DNA from: Varibaculum vaginae
Lineage (GTDB): Bacteria > Actinomycetota > Actinomycetes > Actinomycetales > Actinomycetaceae
Assembly: GCF_900604285.1 (NCBI RefSeq)
Contig: NZ_UWNY01000001.1
Coordinates: 806,001 to 870,000, forward strand
DNA: 64,000 nt
Reading direction: 5' to 3'
Below the pieces are notes generated by a model. It was not told the origin of the DNA and did not search any database. It saw only the letters and a list, made by a program, of their open reading frames with translations. Position numbers and translations under genes: made by a program. Below, one piece after another: positions 35,963-46,416 of this stretch (position 1 is the stretch's first letter; each line of letters starts with the position of its first letter).

Positions 35963-36558
35963 GTCGCAGCAGTAAAATAACGCGAAAAACCGCGGAATCG
36001 GAAATCACAGTAGAGATTAACCTAGATGGCACCGGGAAGAGCGAGATTAGTACCGGGGTTCCGTTCTATGACCATATGCTCACCGCCCTATCTAAGCATT
36101 CTTTGATTGATATGAGCATTTCATCCCGTGGTGATATCGATGTCGATGTGCATCACACGGTAGAAGATACCGCTATTTGTTTGGGAATAGCGTTGCGCCA
36201 AGCTCTGGGGGATAAAGCGGGGATTCGCCGCTTCGCCGATGCTACGGTCCCCCTAGATGAAGCGTTAGCTCGAGCGGTAGTTGACGTGGCCGGCCGTCCC
36301 TATTGCGTACACAGTGGAGAACCAGCCGGCCAGGAGTATCACTTGATCGGCGGGCACTTTACCGGATCGATGACCCGTCATGTGTGGGAATCTTTTGCCT
36401 ATAACTCCGGAATCTGCCTGCACGTCCAGGTACTTTCCGGGCGCGATCCGCACCATATCGTAGAGGCACAGTTCAAAGCAGTAGCCCGGGCGCTGCGAGG
36501 AGCGGTGGAAACCGATCCTCGGGTCAGCGGGATACCTTCCACTAAGGGGACCCTGTGA
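35959..36558 (+). CDS. hisB: Imidazoleglycerol-phosphate dehydratase
   Basis: A monofunctional HisB of 199 residues, without the phosphatase domain of the enterobacterial protein. The manganese-binding repeats are visible as [14 protein letters not shown] with [16 protein letters not shown], and later [17 protein letters not shown] with [17 protein letters not shown]. It overlaps hisC and the following gene by 4 bp each. Confidence 0.95.
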   Translation: MSRSSKITRKTAESEITVEINLDGTGKSEISTGVPFYDHMLTALSKHSLIDMSISSRGDIDVDVHHTVEDTAICLGIALRQALGDKAGIRRFADATVPLDEALARAVVDVAGRPYCVHSGEPAGQEYHLIGGHFTGSMTRHVWESFAYNSGICLHVQVLSGRDPHHIVEAQFKAVARALRGAVETDPRVSGIPSTKGTL

Positions 36559-37313
36559 ACGCCGCGAACCTGCCGGAAGAGGACAATCCGCACGAGCAAA
36601 ATCCAATAGAGGATCCCGCACCGGATAATGGAGCCAAGCCAGAGGACTACTTCGACCAAGTAATCGCGCAATCAGGCATTAGCGGTGAGGATTTAGATGG
36701 CTTTGGTAAAGAGGTAGATCAGGATTTGCAGGCTTGGCAACATCTAGAATCCTTGCCCCCTGAGGCTGGGGATGTGGCGTTAGTATTGACCAACCTGCTA
36801 GAACCGGTGCCTTTAGCCACGATGATGGCAGCTCACGAGATTGATGCCCGGATTGTGGAGACCGAGTCTGGGTGCGTGGTGTGGAAACGGCTCCACCCGA
36901 CCCCCGATGATGAACTAGGGGCACTGTTAGGGGAGGAACGTCCGGTGTCTCCGGAGGCTGAGGAGCTAGCCCTCGCGGTATCAAAAATTACGCCCTATGG
37001 GGCGGTGCTATTTGTTTCCACGTTACGTTCGGACTCTGATGATGATCCGGGGGTGCAAGGACAAATCACGGCGCGCGTTTACTATGACGGGCATTTTGAC
37101 CGCACTATTCCTGCTGGTCCCTTGGTTTCTTGCGCTGATGAACGTGTTGAAGATTTACTGTTGGGACGCACTTCCCCCGAGGACTATCCCCAGATCCGTC
37201 CTCCTCGACTACGGGATTTACCGGGACTTTTGCTGCGGCAATTGCGGGGAATGCAAGAAGATATTAACCGCCGGGATAACCCAGATACTTCGGAGGAAAA
37301 GGGGCGTGAGTAA
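36555..37313 (+). CDS. Hypothetical protein embedded in the his operon
   Basis: I do not recognise this 252-residue protein. It starts with GTG overlapping the hisB stop and overlaps hisH at its end, so it is tightly coupled. Residues 1-45 are acidic and probably disordered. The core (about 65-215) alternates hydrophobic strands and acidic stretches ([53 protein letters not shown]), which looks like a soluble alpha/beta fold without evident catalytic motif. The C-terminus ([19 protein letters not shown]) is basic-amphipathic. Related unannotated genes between hisB and hisH are common in actinobacterial operons, which suggests a role tied to HisH/HisF function or to regulation, unproven. Confidence 0.75.
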   Translation: MNAANLPEEDNPHEQNPIEDPAPDNGAKPEDYFDQVIAQSGISGEDLDGFGKEVDQDLQAWQHLESLPPEAGDVALVLTNLLEPVPLATMMAAHEIDARIVETESGCVVWKRLHPTPDDELGALLGEERPVSPEAEELALAVSKITPYGAVLFVSTLRSDSDDDPGVQGQITARVYYDGHFDRTIPAGPLVSCADERVEDLLLGRTSPEDYPQIRPPRLRDLPGLLLRQLRGMQEDINRRDNPDTSEEKGRE

Positions 37314-37944
37314 AAAGGTAGCCGTGTTTGACTATGGCTCGGGAAATGTACGTTCGGCGGTTAATGCTTTCCGTCGCCTCGGAATCGATGCCAATCTGAC
37401 CAGTGACTTTTCCACCTGTCTGGAGGCTGATGGCCTGCTAGTGCCGGGGGTAGGGGCTTTTGCAGCAGTAATGAAGGATTTGCGTGCTCGTCGGGGTGAC
37501 ACTCTTATTGACCGGCGTTTGGCTGGTGGCAGGCCGGTACTGGGAATCTGTGTGGGGATGCAAGTCATGTTTGAACGCGGCCTCGAACATGGTGAAGATA
37601 CCCCTGGGATGGGGGAATGGCCGGGAACGGTAGAAAAACTGCGTGCCCCAATTCTTCCGCATATGGGTTGGTCAAAGATTCAGGTAGGGGCAGATTCGCA
37701 ATTATTCTCCGGGATTGAGGACGAGTATTTTTACTTCGTACATTCCTACGGGGTCACCGCTGACCCTACGAAACATTATCGGCAATCTGCTCGTATGAAA
37801 CCCCCGATTTTTTCTTGGGGAACCCATGGGCAACGTTTCCTTGCCGCGGTAGAAAACGGGCCTCTATCGGCTACCCAGTTCCACCCGGAAAAGTCAGGTG
37901 ATGCCGGCATGGAACTACTTCGCAACTGGATCCAAACCTGTTAA
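37306..37944 (+). CDS. hisH: Imidazole glycerol phosphate synthase, glutaminase subunit
   Basis: Delivers ammonia from glutamine to HisF. The 212-residue protein starts with GTG at 37306 preceded by GGAGG (a longer open frame begins at 36997 in the same phase but crosses the previous gene). [12 protein letters not shown] opens it; the catalytic triad is in [13 protein letters not shown] (Cys) and QFHPEKSG (His, Glu). HSYGV is also present. hisF is not in the window, which is common where it lies elsewhere. Confidence 0.94.
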   Translation: MSKKVAVFDYGSGNVRSAVNAFRRLGIDANLTSDFSTCLEADGLLVPGVGAFAAVMKDLRARRGDTLIDRRLAGGRPVLGICVGMQVMFERGLEHGEDTPGMGEWPGTVEKLRAPILPHMGWSKIQVGADSQLFSGIEDEYFYFVHSYGVTADPTKHYRQSARMKPPIFSWGTHGQRFLAAVENGPLSATQFHPEKSGDAGMELLRNWIQTC

Positions 37945-37953
37945 GGGAGAAAA

Positions 37954-38679
37954 ATGTTAGACCTGTTACCGGCAGTAGATATTGTTGCAGGCCAAGCGGT
38001 ACGTCTTCATCAAGGTAAGGCCGGCAGTGAAAAAATTTACGGAGTTCCTCTGGAGGCAGCGCGCACTTTCGAAGCAGCCGGAGCCCGTTGGTTACATCTG
38101 GTAGATTTGGATGCCGCCTTTGGGCGGGGAAATAACACCCAGGTGGTGCAAGAAATCGTTGAGCAGGTAGATTTGCAGGTAGAGGTATCTGGAGGGATTC
38201 GCGATGATGAGTCTTTGGCGCGGGTTCTGCAAGCAGGGGCGCGCCGGGTAAACCTGGGAACTGCGGCGATTGAGAAACCAGAATGGACCTGCCAGGTGAT
38301 TGCCGAGTACGGGGAGCAGATTGCGGTCGGATTAGATGTGCGTGGACATACTGTGGCTACTCACGGATGGACTAAAGATGCAGGGAATCTTTTTGAAATG
38401 ATCACCCAGCTTGATGCGGCAGGGTGCGTACGCTACGTAGTCACTGATGTGATGCGGGATGGGACTTTAACCGGTCCTAATACTCAACTGTTGCGGGAAG
38501 TGTGTGAAGCAACCTCCGCGAAAGTGGTGGCCAGTGGAGGCGTCAGTACTCTAGATGATTTACGAGCTTTGCGCGAGCTCAACAGTATCGGGGTTGAGGG
38601 CGTGATTGTGGGTAAAGCCCTTTACTCCGGGCAGTTCACTATTGAGCAGGCGCTAGCGGTAGCTAACGGAAGAGCATAG
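37954..38679 (+). CDS. priA: Phosphoribosyl isomerase A (HisA/PriA type)
   Basis: An (beta/alpha)8 isomerase of ProFAR; in actinobacteria this enzyme often also performs the TrpF step. [55 protein letters not shown] and [14 protein letters not shown], with catalytic Asp residues in PAVDI and VTDV, fit the family. GWTKDAGN is the PriA-like form of the loop 5 segment. Bifunctionality is inferred; no trpF lies in the window. An SseB-family gene follows at 2 bp. Confidence 0.93.
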   Translation: MLDLLPAVDIVAGQAVRLHQGKAGSEKIYGVPLEAARTFEAAGARWLHLVDLDAAFGRGNNTQVVQEIVEQVDLQVEVSGGIRDDESLARVLQAGARRVNLGTAAIEKPEWTCQVIAEYGEQIAVGLDVRGHTVATHGWTKDAGNLFEMITQLDAAGCVRYVVTDVMRDGTLTGPNTQLLREVCEATSAKVVASGGVSTLDDLRALRELNSIGVEGVIVGKALYSGQFTIEQALAVANGRA

Positions 38680-38681
38680 CC

Positions 38682-39494
38682 TTGTCTGCTTCTCATACGA
38701 ATTCAGAGATTTCCAACGGGAAAATTATGTCCCCTGTCCAGGAAAACGCGATTTTACGTGCCCTGGGCCGCAGTGTTAATTCCGCAGATAGAGGGGATTT
38801 AGAACCGGCGATGGCGCAGGCGTTGAGCCGCGGTAACCTAGAGGAATGTCTCTTAGGGATAGCAGAGGCATTACGCTTTGGGCGGGTAATCTTGCCGATA
38901 CTTCCGCATGAGCTAAATAACCAGGCTGAATGTCCCCGCGGACAACTCCCGCAAGTTAGCTTAAGTGCTGTTACCCGCGCGCTAGCGGTTCCTGTCTTTT
39001 CTTCGCTTTCTACATTTGAGGAAGCCGTAAAGAATGGTTTAGCCACCCAGATGGAACCACGGGAAGACAGTTCTCACCCGGTACGTCCTATGCCAGTAAA
39101 GGGGCGTGCCCTCGCGATTGCTGCCCTAGATTCTCCTGGTCGGATACTTCTGGATGGGCGTTACCTCTTACCGCGTCCACTGCTTAACGCTTTGGTTTGT
39201 TCTGATACCTGGGTTCCAAGCTGGAAAAATCAGCATTTCTTAACCTTAATAGCGCAGCTATTTGCGGAAAAGCTTCCCGGGTCTACCTGGAAAATTATTC
39301 CTCAAGAAGCAGCTCCTGATCGGTTAGTAGTTTGGGTTGACCCCGCAACTCCGGCTCTTGCCCAATCTCTAAATGCTTTACAAATGGGAATCAATGACCT
39401 CTACAACTTGGAGGCTGCCGCCGATCTAATAGAGGTAACCCCGGTGCCCACCGGTTGTACAAGCGATAGCAATCACCAGGTATATGTCCGCTAA
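38682..39494 (+). CDS. SseB-family protein
   Basis: A 270-residue protein resembling the SseB N-terminal domain family: ILPILPHELN then SLSAVTRALAVPVFSSLSTFEEA and VKGRALAIAALDSPGRILLDG, LPRPLLNALVCSD. SseB-like genes often follow priA in actinobacterial his operons; their role is unknown. The start is ambiguous: TTG at 38682 overlaps closely with priA, or ATG at 38727. The region 39495-39516 has no terminator before the convergent broken gene. Confidence 0.8.
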   Translation: MSASHTNSEISNGKIMSPVQENAILRALGRSVNSADRGDLEPAMAQALSRGNLEECLLGIAEALRFGRVILPILPHELNNQAECPRGQLPQVSLSAVTRALAVPVFSSLSTFEEAVKNGLATQMEPREDSSHPVRPMPVKGRALAIAALDSPGRILLDGRYLLPRPLLNALVCSDTWVPSWKNQHFLTLIAQLFAEKLPGSTWKIIPQEAAPDRLVVWVDPATPALAQSLNALQMGINDLYNLEAAADLIEVTPVPTGCTSDSNHQVYVR

Positions 39495-39516
39495 TGCTCG
39501 CCCCCAGAAAAGTTCG

Positions 39517-40570
39517 CTAACGGTCAACGTAAATCATTCGTTTAGCGACAGGCAGGTCTTTTTGCGGTAGGACACTATCTCCCTTGGTTCGCAAAGGCTT
39601 ATTGGTTTTAGGGAAGGCCTTGACTAGTGCCTGCGAGAAATGCAAGGAACGCTGGGTGTTACCCTCTTGGTTGTAGTGCACCCCGTCGCCCTCCAGGAAC
39701 CAGCTTTGATCAACCTCCTGATCCCAGCGATAGACCCACAGATTAGGGTAGGTGGACATTGCCGCGAATAAGGATTCGTTCCAATGCTGCATTCGGGGAA
39801 ATCGTACCAACGGGGAGCCATATTAGAATGACCACCCCAGATACTCCGATAAGGCCGGTTATTTCTGCCCAAAGGCGATTTGAACCGGTTTTATTGCGGT
39901 TGCTGTAATATATCGCCAGCGCGGCTCCCACTAACAATCCTCCCGCTCGGGTGTCAGTACCTTCATAGATGCGGGTGGGGTCGGCTCCGGGAGTGAATAA
40001 ATACCACATCCAGGCAAAAGAAGCGGCTGCTAATAACAGGGTGAAAACTGTTATCAGTAACCGTTTTTTGCGAAAAATCACCAGTAACAGCAGCAAGATT
40101 AGTGGCCAGAAAACATAGAATTGTTCTTCAATCGACAATGACCACATATGTTCCAGCGGGCTGACCTGGAACTGGTCAAAATAAGAATTCCCCGAGAAAA
40201 TGGTGGTCCAGTTGTTGATGTAGAAGATGGCAGCGAGTCCGGCGAAAAGATTTACTCTGAAATCTTCGGGTTTGAAGAACGCGGTCAGCATCCAGATTGT
40301 CAGTACCGTGACGATTACTGCCGGCATTAGGCGGCGGATGCGGCGCAGCCAGAAGTTCCCTAGGTGCAGGGTTCCTTGTCGATCCCAACTGCGCATTAAG
40401 TTTCCGGTAATCAGGAAACCGGAGATGGTAAAGAATACTCCCACTCCTAGCAGGCCGCCGGGTATGAAGTTAATCTTCATGTGGTACAGAACCACCCCCG
40501 CAACTGCGAGGGTACGAATCCCGTCTAATGCTGGGTTATAACGTGAGGAATCTTCGATGGGCTTAGGCAC
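39517..40570 (-). pseudogene. Broken acyltransferase with SGNH tail (OafA/YrhL-like)
   Basis: The 5' part (40570 to about 39810, 270 codons) encodes membrane helices of an acyltransferase-3 protein, starting with ALDGIRTLAVAGVVLYH and containing HMWSLSIEEQFYVFWP. The 3' part (39810-39517) is the end of an SGNH hydrolase domain, with GDGVHYN containing the catalytic-type Asp and His. The middle of both domains (the last helices and most of the SGNH domain) is missing and the two pieces are in different frames around 39800-39830. Intact relatives are about 650-700 residues. So this is a remnant made by an internal deletion plus frameshift, or an assembly artefact. Confidence 0.7.
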
Positions 40571-40745
40571 TGTTTATTAATCCTTGGGGTTGAATTACAG
40601 GCTGTTCATTCAGCATATGCTTCCCGTGCGTTGTCTTCGCGTCGCTAGTTGGCCACTATCTATCCAAAATAATGGGAAAAACATCCTTAAAATCCCGGGT
40701 AAAAGGTAAAGATAGGGGACGGGACGCAAGATTTTGTCTAATGGT

Positions 40746-41738
40746 TTAGTGATGCTCACAATCTGGAGGCTCCTGAGGAGTGTGCAGATGTCGACGGTAA
40801 ACCAGAGGACGTAGTGCGGCTGCTAGGGCATAGAGGGCGATGAGTCCCATAACGATAGCCGAGCCCGAGGCCGCGGCAGTGAAATAGGAAAACACCAGAC
40901 CTGCGATACACATTATTACCCCCAACGCCATTGCCCATCCCATAGTGGCGCTAAAGGAAGGAGCGTAAATCTGGGAAATAGCTACCGGCACAATCATCAG
41001 GGCTGAGACTAGTAAAACTCCCACCACTCGCATCGCGGTAGAGACAGTTAGGGCGCTGACAACCGCTAAACAAATTGTTAGCAGCCGCACCGGAATCCCG
41101 GAAGCTAGCGCGAACTCCTCGTCATTGCAGATAGAAAATAGTTCACGGCGTAGTCCCAGCCCGAATAGGAGGATTAATACCGATAGAGCAATGGTTAAGT
41201 AAACATCCGACCAGGAAACTGCAGCGATGGAGCCAAAGAGATAAGAATTTAACTGGTTCGTGGTGCCTCCCGCCAGGGAAATTACTAGTACCCCGGAGGC
41301 AATTCCCCCATAAAAGAGGAGCGCCATCGCCACGTCTCCGCTGGCGCCGCCTTTGGCGCGCACCAGTTCGATAATTACCGCTCCCACAATTGAGGCGATT
41401 ACCGCTCCTGGTACTGCTAATGTATCCCCACCGGCAACTGCAGTCAGGTTACCGATAACCCATCCCAGAGCCACTCCGGTGAGAGCAACATGGCCGATGC
41501 CATCTCCTAGCAGGGATAGACGTCGTTGTACCAGGTAGGTGCCAATAATTGGGGCACTGAGACCAACCAAAACCGCCACGATCAGAGAGCGTAGGAAGAA
41601 GGGAGAGGCTAATAAGCTGTTCCAATCGGCAGTAAAGCTCGGCACGGATGAGCCACGGCTAGGGGAGAGCGCGAAGGTAAGGTGCAGGCTGCTAGCTACT
41701 AGAGCCTGGTAAGAAAAGCCGGTGGTAGAAGTAATCAT
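40746..41738 (-). CDS. znuB: Zinc (metal) ABC transporter permease
   Basis: A 330-residue ABC-3 family membrane protein: about nine hydrophobic segments, with VLVGLSAPIIGTYLVQRRLSLLGDGIGHVALTGVALG as the family opening, and VVGVLLVSALMIVPVAI further on. Residues before about 45 are polar and less conserved. The start at 41738 overlaps the end of znuC by one base. With ZnuA and ZnuC it forms a high-affinity zinc importer. Confidence 0.9.
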   Translation of the reverse strand: MITSTTGFSYQALVASSLHLTFALSPSRGSSVPSFTADWNSLLASPFFLRSLIVAVLVGLSAPIIGTYLVQRRLSLLGDGIGHVALTGVALGWVIGNLTAVAGGDTLAVPGAVIASIVGAVIIELVRAKGGASGDVAMALLFYGGIASGVLVISLAGGTTNQLNSYLFGSIAAVSWSDVYLTIALSVLILLFGLGLRRELFSICNDEEFALASGIPVRLLTICLAVVSALTVSTAMRVVGVLLVSALMIVPVAISQIYAPSFSATMGWAMALGVIMCIAGLVFSYFTAAASGSAIVMGLIALYALAAALRPLVYRRHLHTPQEPPDCEHH

Positions 41739-42472
41739 TATTCTTTACCCTTCGCTCGCGGAAGCGGAGGTAGCGCCTCCCTTAAGCTATCGCTGGCGAT
41801 CCGTCCTGATTTTAAGGTGATAGTCCGGTCGATTAGGGGAGCTAAGAAACCGTGTTCATGCAGCACAATCAACATAGTTTTACCGGTGGTTTTTGCCTCC
41901 GCAATCGTTGCGGCCAGGCTTTGCGCGCTTTGGCGGTCAATCCCGGCCAAAGGCTCATCCATAATTAAGAACTCCGGGTCGCGCACCAGCGCGCGAGCGA
42001 TCAAAACCCGCTGCTGTTGGCCGCCTGACATAAACTGAAATTTTTTGCCCGCTGCCTCCGCTAAACCCACTTTTCTCAGAGCTTTTAGAGCACGTTCCCG
42101 GTCGGATCGTTTTGCTCCGATGTGTCCTCGCCGTAATAGCCCGGAGCGGACTACTTCCAGGGCAGTAGCTGGAACCGTGCCGAGCGCGCTTTTACGTTGG
42201 GGAACATACCCCACTTTTGCCAGGGCTTTAGGATATTTTTTCTCGCCGGGGTGGGCATCAAAAATCTCTAGGCTCCCGGAACTTATCGGATTAAGTCCTA
42301 CGGCTGCTCTGACCAGAGTCGATTTACCGGAACCGTTTTCTCCGCACAGTGCTACCGTAGTGCCGGGAGCAATCTGTAAGTTGATATTTTCCAGGATTAA
42401 ATTGCCCTGAAGGGCGACAGATAAATCTGTCGCCCTAAAAGGTAGAGATGTTTTATTCTCAGTTACTGGCAT
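41738..42472 (-). CDS. znuC: Zinc ABC transporter ATP-binding protein
   Basis: A 244-residue ATPase. Walker A GENGSGKST, signature MSGGQQQRV, Walker B FLIMDEPLAG and the H-loop LHEHG are all visible. The last 25 residues are charged. It overlaps znuA by 10 bp and znuB by 1 bp. Confidence 0.92.
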   Translation of the reverse strand: MPVTENKTSLPFRATDLSVALQGNLILENINLQIAPGTTVALCGENGSGKSTLVRAAVGLNPISSGSLEIFDAHPGEKKYPKALAKVGYVPQRKSALGTVPATALEVVRSGLLRRGHIGAKRSDRERALKALRKVGLAEAAGKKFQFMSGGQQQRVLIARALVRDPEFLIMDEPLAGIDRQSAQSLAATIAEAKTTGKTMLIVLHEHGFLAPLIDRTITLKSGRIASDSLREALPPLPRAKGKE

Positions 42473-43434
42473 TTCATCGCTTTACTTAGTTTTCCAAGAT
42501 TATCCCGCATAACCTGCAGGTAATCCCGATTCTTATCCACTTGGATTTCTAAGGGATCAAGTACCTCAGACTTAATCCCCAGCTGCTCGGCTAAAGTCTT
42601 GGTATCTTTATCGCCGAGAGCGCTCTCTGAAAACAATACGTTTACTTTTTTGGCTTTCGCGATATTGGCAACTTCCTGTAGCCGCGTAAGTGAGGTTTCG
42701 GCTTCCGGGTCGACTCCCTTAACTCCCACCTGTTCGAATCCGTAGCGATCCGCCATATATCCATAGGCTTCATGCGCGGTAACTGCGGTAGGGGTAGCGC
42801 ATTTAGTCAGGCCTTCCCGGTATTGCTTATCCAAGGTGGACAGTTTGTCTTGCAAAGCTTTCCCATTTTTCTTAAAAGTGTCGCCGTGCTTAGGGTCAGC
42901 TTTGGTGAGGGTGGCTACCACCTGCGGTACCACTTGGGATAGCCGCTGTGGATCTAACCAGAAGTGAGGGTCAAAAGCGCCATGGTGATGGTCATGCCCG
43001 GCTTTCTCCTCGTGTTCGCCTTCATGGTCTGCCTCATGCTCGTGTTCTTCTTCGTGCTCAGCGGCCTGCTCGGCAGAAAGTTTCTTTAGCTTGGCGGCCT
43101 TGGCTACATCCAAAGTGTTCTTAGGAGCTGCTTCTTTCACTGCGTCATCAACGGAAGCTTGGAAACCGGACAGATAAATCAACGCATCGGCCTGCGACAT
43201 GGTGGTGAGGTCTTTAGCGGATAGCTCCACCTCGTGAGCTTCCCCCGAGGGCGTCAGGTTGGTTACCTGCACTAAATCTCCACCTACTTGGCTGGTTACG
43301 TACGCTAGGGGATAGAAGGAGGCGACGGCATCTACTTTTTCGGTTTGCCCACCTTTTGCGCCTGCTGAACAACCAGTGAGTGCTAAAGCGCCGATTGCAG
43401 CGGCGCCGATAATTTTCCGTATTCCATTGTGCAT
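42463..43434 (-). CDS. znuA: Zinc-binding lipoprotein of the ABC transporter
   Basis: Cluster A-I solute-binding protein. The ATG at 43434 starts a lipoprotein signal ending in LTGC (lipobox). Zinc ligands are in GEAHEVELS, DPHFWLDP and AHEAYGY, and an acidic His-rich loop (HEEEHEHEADHEGEHEE and HDHHHG) typical of ZnuA lies about residue 130-155. A longer frame up to 43470 would place five extra hydrophobic residues before the signal and is less likely. A -10 box (43441-43446) and a Zur-like palindrome (43450-43462) sit directly upstream. Confidence 0.92.
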   Translation of the reverse strand: MHNGIRKIIGAAAIGALALTGCSAGAKGGQTEKVDAVASFYPLAYVTSQVGGDLVQVTNLTPSGEAHEVELSAKDLTTMSQADALIYLSGFQASVDDAVKEAAPKNTLDVAKAAKLKKLSAEQAAEHEEEHEHEADHEGEHEEKAGHDHHHGAFDPHFWLDPQRLSQVVPQVVATLTKADPKHGDTFKKNGKALQDKLSTLDKQYREGLTKCATPTAVTAHEAYGYMADRYGFEQVGVKGVDPEAETSLTRLQEVANIAKAKKVNVLFSESALGDKDTKTLAEQLGIKSEVLDPLEIQVDKNRDYLQVMRDNLGKLSKAMKCQ

Positions 43435-43440
43435 AGTAAA

Positions 43441-43462
43441 AATATAAACGATAACCGTTCTC
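43441..43462 (-). promoter_or_regulatory. znuA promoter with Zur-like operator
   Basis: On the minus strand TATATT (43441-43446) is 6 nt before the ATG, suggesting a leaderless start. Directly upstream, GAGAAC-G-GTTATC (43450-43462) is a 13-bp imperfect palindrome like the zinc-uptake regulator boxes of actinobacteria (GAxAAC...GTTxTC). Zinc-bound Zur would cover the promoter. Confidence 0.6.
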
Positions 43463-43664
43463 AAAAGCAAGGGGGTGGGGTTGGTCTAATAAAGCAAAAA
43501 ACAGCAGGCGGTAGGCAGTAGTAGCGAATTTTCGGGCCAGTAAAAGTGGGTTTTAGAGTTGTAAGTCACGCTGAGAGATTCCAGTTCTCGCAAAGCGAGG
43601 CAACCAGGTAGAATCTGGAAAGGTAGCGCCTTGGCGCAGCAAGTTGAGCTTAAGGAGAAATACA

Positions 43665-45059
43665 GTGGCTGAAACGCCCTCGAAGTTGGATAGCGTAATC
43701 AATCTAGCAAAGCGACGTGGTTTTGTTTACCCTTGCGGTGAAATCTATGGCGGAACCCGTTCTGCCTGGGACTACGGCCCATTAGGGGTAGAGCTAAAAG
43801 AGAATATTAAACGCCAATGGTGGAATCGGATAGTGCGTTCGCGCGCCGACGTGGTCGGTTTGGATTCCTCGGTGATTTTACCTTCCAAAGTCTGGGAGGC
43901 TTCTGGTCACCTGAAAGCTTTTACCGATCCTCTGATTGAATGCACCGCTTGTCATACCCGTCACCGCGAGGATGACCTACAGGAGGCCTACGCAGAAAAG
44001 CATCAGCTGCCCTCCGCCGACCAGGTATCCATGGAAGATGTTCCTTGCCCTGCTTGCGGAAAGCGGGGACAGTGGACGGAACCGCGGGCATTTTCCGGGT
44101 TGCTAAAAACTTTCCTAGGTCCGGTTGATGATGAAAAAGGCCTGCACTTCCTGCGTCCGGAAACTGCGCAGGGTATTTTTATTAACTTTGCGAATGTGAT
44201 GTCGTCTGCCCGGATGAAGCCGCCCTTTGGTATCGGACAGATTGGTAAATCCTTCCGCAACGAGATCACACCCGGAAACTTTATTTTCCGTACTCGCGAG
44301 TTTGAGCAGATGGAACTGGAGTTTTTTGTAGAACCGGGGACTGACGAAGAATGGCATCAGTACTGGATTGATGAACGACTAGATTGGTACCGCAACCTGG
44401 GAATTAACGAAGAGAATCTACGCTTGTACGAGCACCCCAAAGAAAAGCTTTCTCACTACTCCAAGCGCACCGTCGACATTGAGTACGCCTTTGGATTCCA
44501 GGGGTCGAAGTGGGGCGAACTAGAAGGAATTGCGAATCGCACCGACTATGATCTGGGTGTTCATCAACAGGCTTCTGGCAAGAATTTGGACTACTTCGAC
44601 CAGACGAAGGGGGAGCGGTGGACTCCCTACGTAATTGAGCCTTCCGCGGGACTTACCCGTTCGCTAATGGCGTTTATGGTTGAGGCCTATTGCGAGGACG
44701 AAGCCCCCAATGCCAAGGGTGGAGTGGATAAACGCACGGTGCTACGCCTGGATCCGCGGCTGGCTCCGGTTAAAGTCGCAGTTTTGCCACTTTCCCGTAA
44801 AGACGAGCTGACTGGCCCGGCCCAGGAAATCGCCCAAGAGCTGCGGGTAAATTGGAATATCGAATATGACCAGGCGGGACAGGTAGGTAGGCGCTATCGC
44901 CGCCAGGACGAAATTGGTACCCCCTTCTGTATCACCTATGATTTCCAGTCCGGAGAAGACCAGTGCGTGACTGTGCGTGAGCGTGATTCGATGCAGCAAG
45001 AACGGGTAAAGATTGCGGAGCTAACTAATTATTTAGCGACGCGCCTGGTGGGTTGCTAA
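43665..45059 (+). CDS. glyS: Glycyl-tRNA synthetase (single-chain type)
   Basis: Class II synthetase, eukaryote/archaea-like alpha2 form. Motifs: [55 protein letters not shown] (motif 2 region), a zinc-finger-like CTACHTRH with CPACGKRG, and [15 protein letters not shown] (motif 3) followed by an anticodon-binding domain. The GTG at 43665 has AAGGAG 6 nt before; the TTG at 43644 precedes that site and is rejected. The 173-bp spacer upstream has small hairpins but no T-box consensus. Confidence 0.94.
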   Translation: MAETPSKLDSVINLAKRRGFVYPCGEIYGGTRSAWDYGPLGVELKENIKRQWWNRIVRSRADVVGLDSSVILPSKVWEASGHLKAFTDPLIECTACHTRHREDDLQEAYAEKHQLPSADQVSMEDVPCPACGKRGQWTEPRAFSGLLKTFLGPVDDEKGLHFLRPETAQGIFINFANVMSSARMKPPFGIGQIGKSFRNEITPGNFIFRTREFEQMELEFFVEPGTDEEWHQYWIDERLDWYRNLGINEENLRLYEHPKEKLSHYSKRTVDIEYAFGFQGSKWGELEGIANRTDYDLGVHQQASGKNLDYFDQTKGERWTPYVIEPSAGLTRSLMAFMVEAYCEDEAPNAKGGVDKRTVLRLDPRLAPVKVAVLPLSRKDELTGPAQEIAQELRVNWNIEYDQAGQVGRRYRRQDEIGTPFCITYDFQSGEDQCVTVRERDSMQQERVKIAELTNYLATRLVGC

Positions 45060-45072
45060 AGGCGGGACGCTT

Positions 45073-46416
45073 TTGCATCAGCATATAGTTCACTCAGCTA
45101 CTTCTCGGCCAGATCCGCGGGCATTACGCCGTGCGCGGCGAGTACTAACTGCGCTGATAATACCGGTTTTAGTTGTGATTATTATCGGTATCGCCACGCT
45201 TTATAGCTCGAATCCCGTAGAGGGTGCCAAACAGTAGTGGGCTCAGACTGGGGCAAATCGCATCAGTGGTCAGGTGACGGGATTAGATGGGGAAAAATGT
45301 CTGATTTCGGGGCTGAAAATACCCAAAGGGGCAGCTAATCCCGCTAATGGCCTGCAAGAATCGCAACCGTTAATCTGCGTGAAAGTGCTGGATGGCCAAT
45401 GGAAGAACAATATAGTTCCAGTTAGGGTACCCGAAGAATCAAAGCCTGCTATTAGAGTGGGTACCTCGGTTTGGATGCTCTACGACAAAGAAGCCATGGC
45501 AACCGGCACCCCCTTCTTGTTTACCGATATTAAACGGGGAAATGCCCTGGCTATCATGGGGCTGCTGTATGTGATTATTGTGGTGGCGGTGGCTGGCAGG
45601 CGAGGCTTCTTGGCGCTATTGGGACTGTTAGCCTCCACACTGGTAATCGTATTCTTTATGCTGCCGGCACTAATGGCTGGAAAACCCCCGATGCTAGTGA
45701 CCTTGGCAGGGGTAGGGGCGATTATGTTCCTATCGGTGTACCTGGCGCATGGGATTACTATCCGCACTACTACCGCGCTGTTGGGCACCCTCCTAGGGCT
45801 GGTAGTTACGGTTTTTCTGGCCTATGCGGGTACTCGAGCTGCGGGACTTACCGGAGCTAGTGATGAGGACGCGTTGATTCTGGGAACCCAGTTACCGGCT
45901 TTGGTACTGCCCTCCCTATTTATGTGCGGGATTGTAGTAGCCGGTTTAGGAGCTTTGAATGACGTAACTATCACCCAGGCTTCAGCGGTTTGGGAGTTGG
46001 ACGAGGCCGACCCGCAAATGCCCAGGAGAAAACTATTTTCGCGAGCTATGAGGATTGGGCGAGACCATATTGCTTCTACGGTTTACACTCTCGCGTTTGC
46101 CTACGTAGGTACGGCGCTGCCTACGTTAATATTGGCGATGCTTTCGCAACGGCCGTTTCTGGAACTGCTAACGGTTTCGCAGATTGCAGAGGAAATTGTG
46201 CGCACTTTGGTGGCTTCTATCGGATTGGTGTTGGCGATTCCGGCGACCACGATGGTGGGGACTTTCCTAGTTAAATTCGTGCGTAACTCCTCCGACTTGA
46301 AAGAGACATCTCGGACATCCGTACTGGCAGATACCGCGGAGCCATCCCCAATGTCAGTAAAGATAGAGGAAGCAGGGATTTTACATCGGGGCGAAGAAGG
46401 AATCTATGCCGACTAA
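45073..46416 (+). pseudogene. YibE/F-family membrane protein gene interrupted by an in-frame TAG
   Basis: A continuous reading phase runs from a TTG at 45073 to the stop at 46416, but a TAG at 45235-45237 divides it. Before the TAG: a basic stretch (ALRRARRVLTAL) and one membrane helix (IIPVLVVIIIGIATLY). After it, GANRISGQVTGLDGEKC, a small soluble domain, then about seven helices (from LAIMGLLYVIIVVAVAGRRG to the region LVASIGLVLAIPATTMVGTFLV) including NDVTITQASAVWEL, a YibE/F mark. The standard protein has both parts in one chain. If the ATG-less downstream piece begins at GTG 45274 it lacks the first helix and has no good ribosome site. It may be a pseudogene, a recent mutation or a sequencing error. 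Confidence 0.7.

Noticed and set aside
36997-37305. Longer start for hisH
   Set aside because: The extension lies within the preceding coding region; GTG at 37306 with GGAGG gives the normal HisH start.
43471-43664. T-box riboswitch before glyS
   Set aside because: Small hairpins are present, but the T-box consensus AGGGTGGNACCGCG and a terminator/antiterminator pair are absent.
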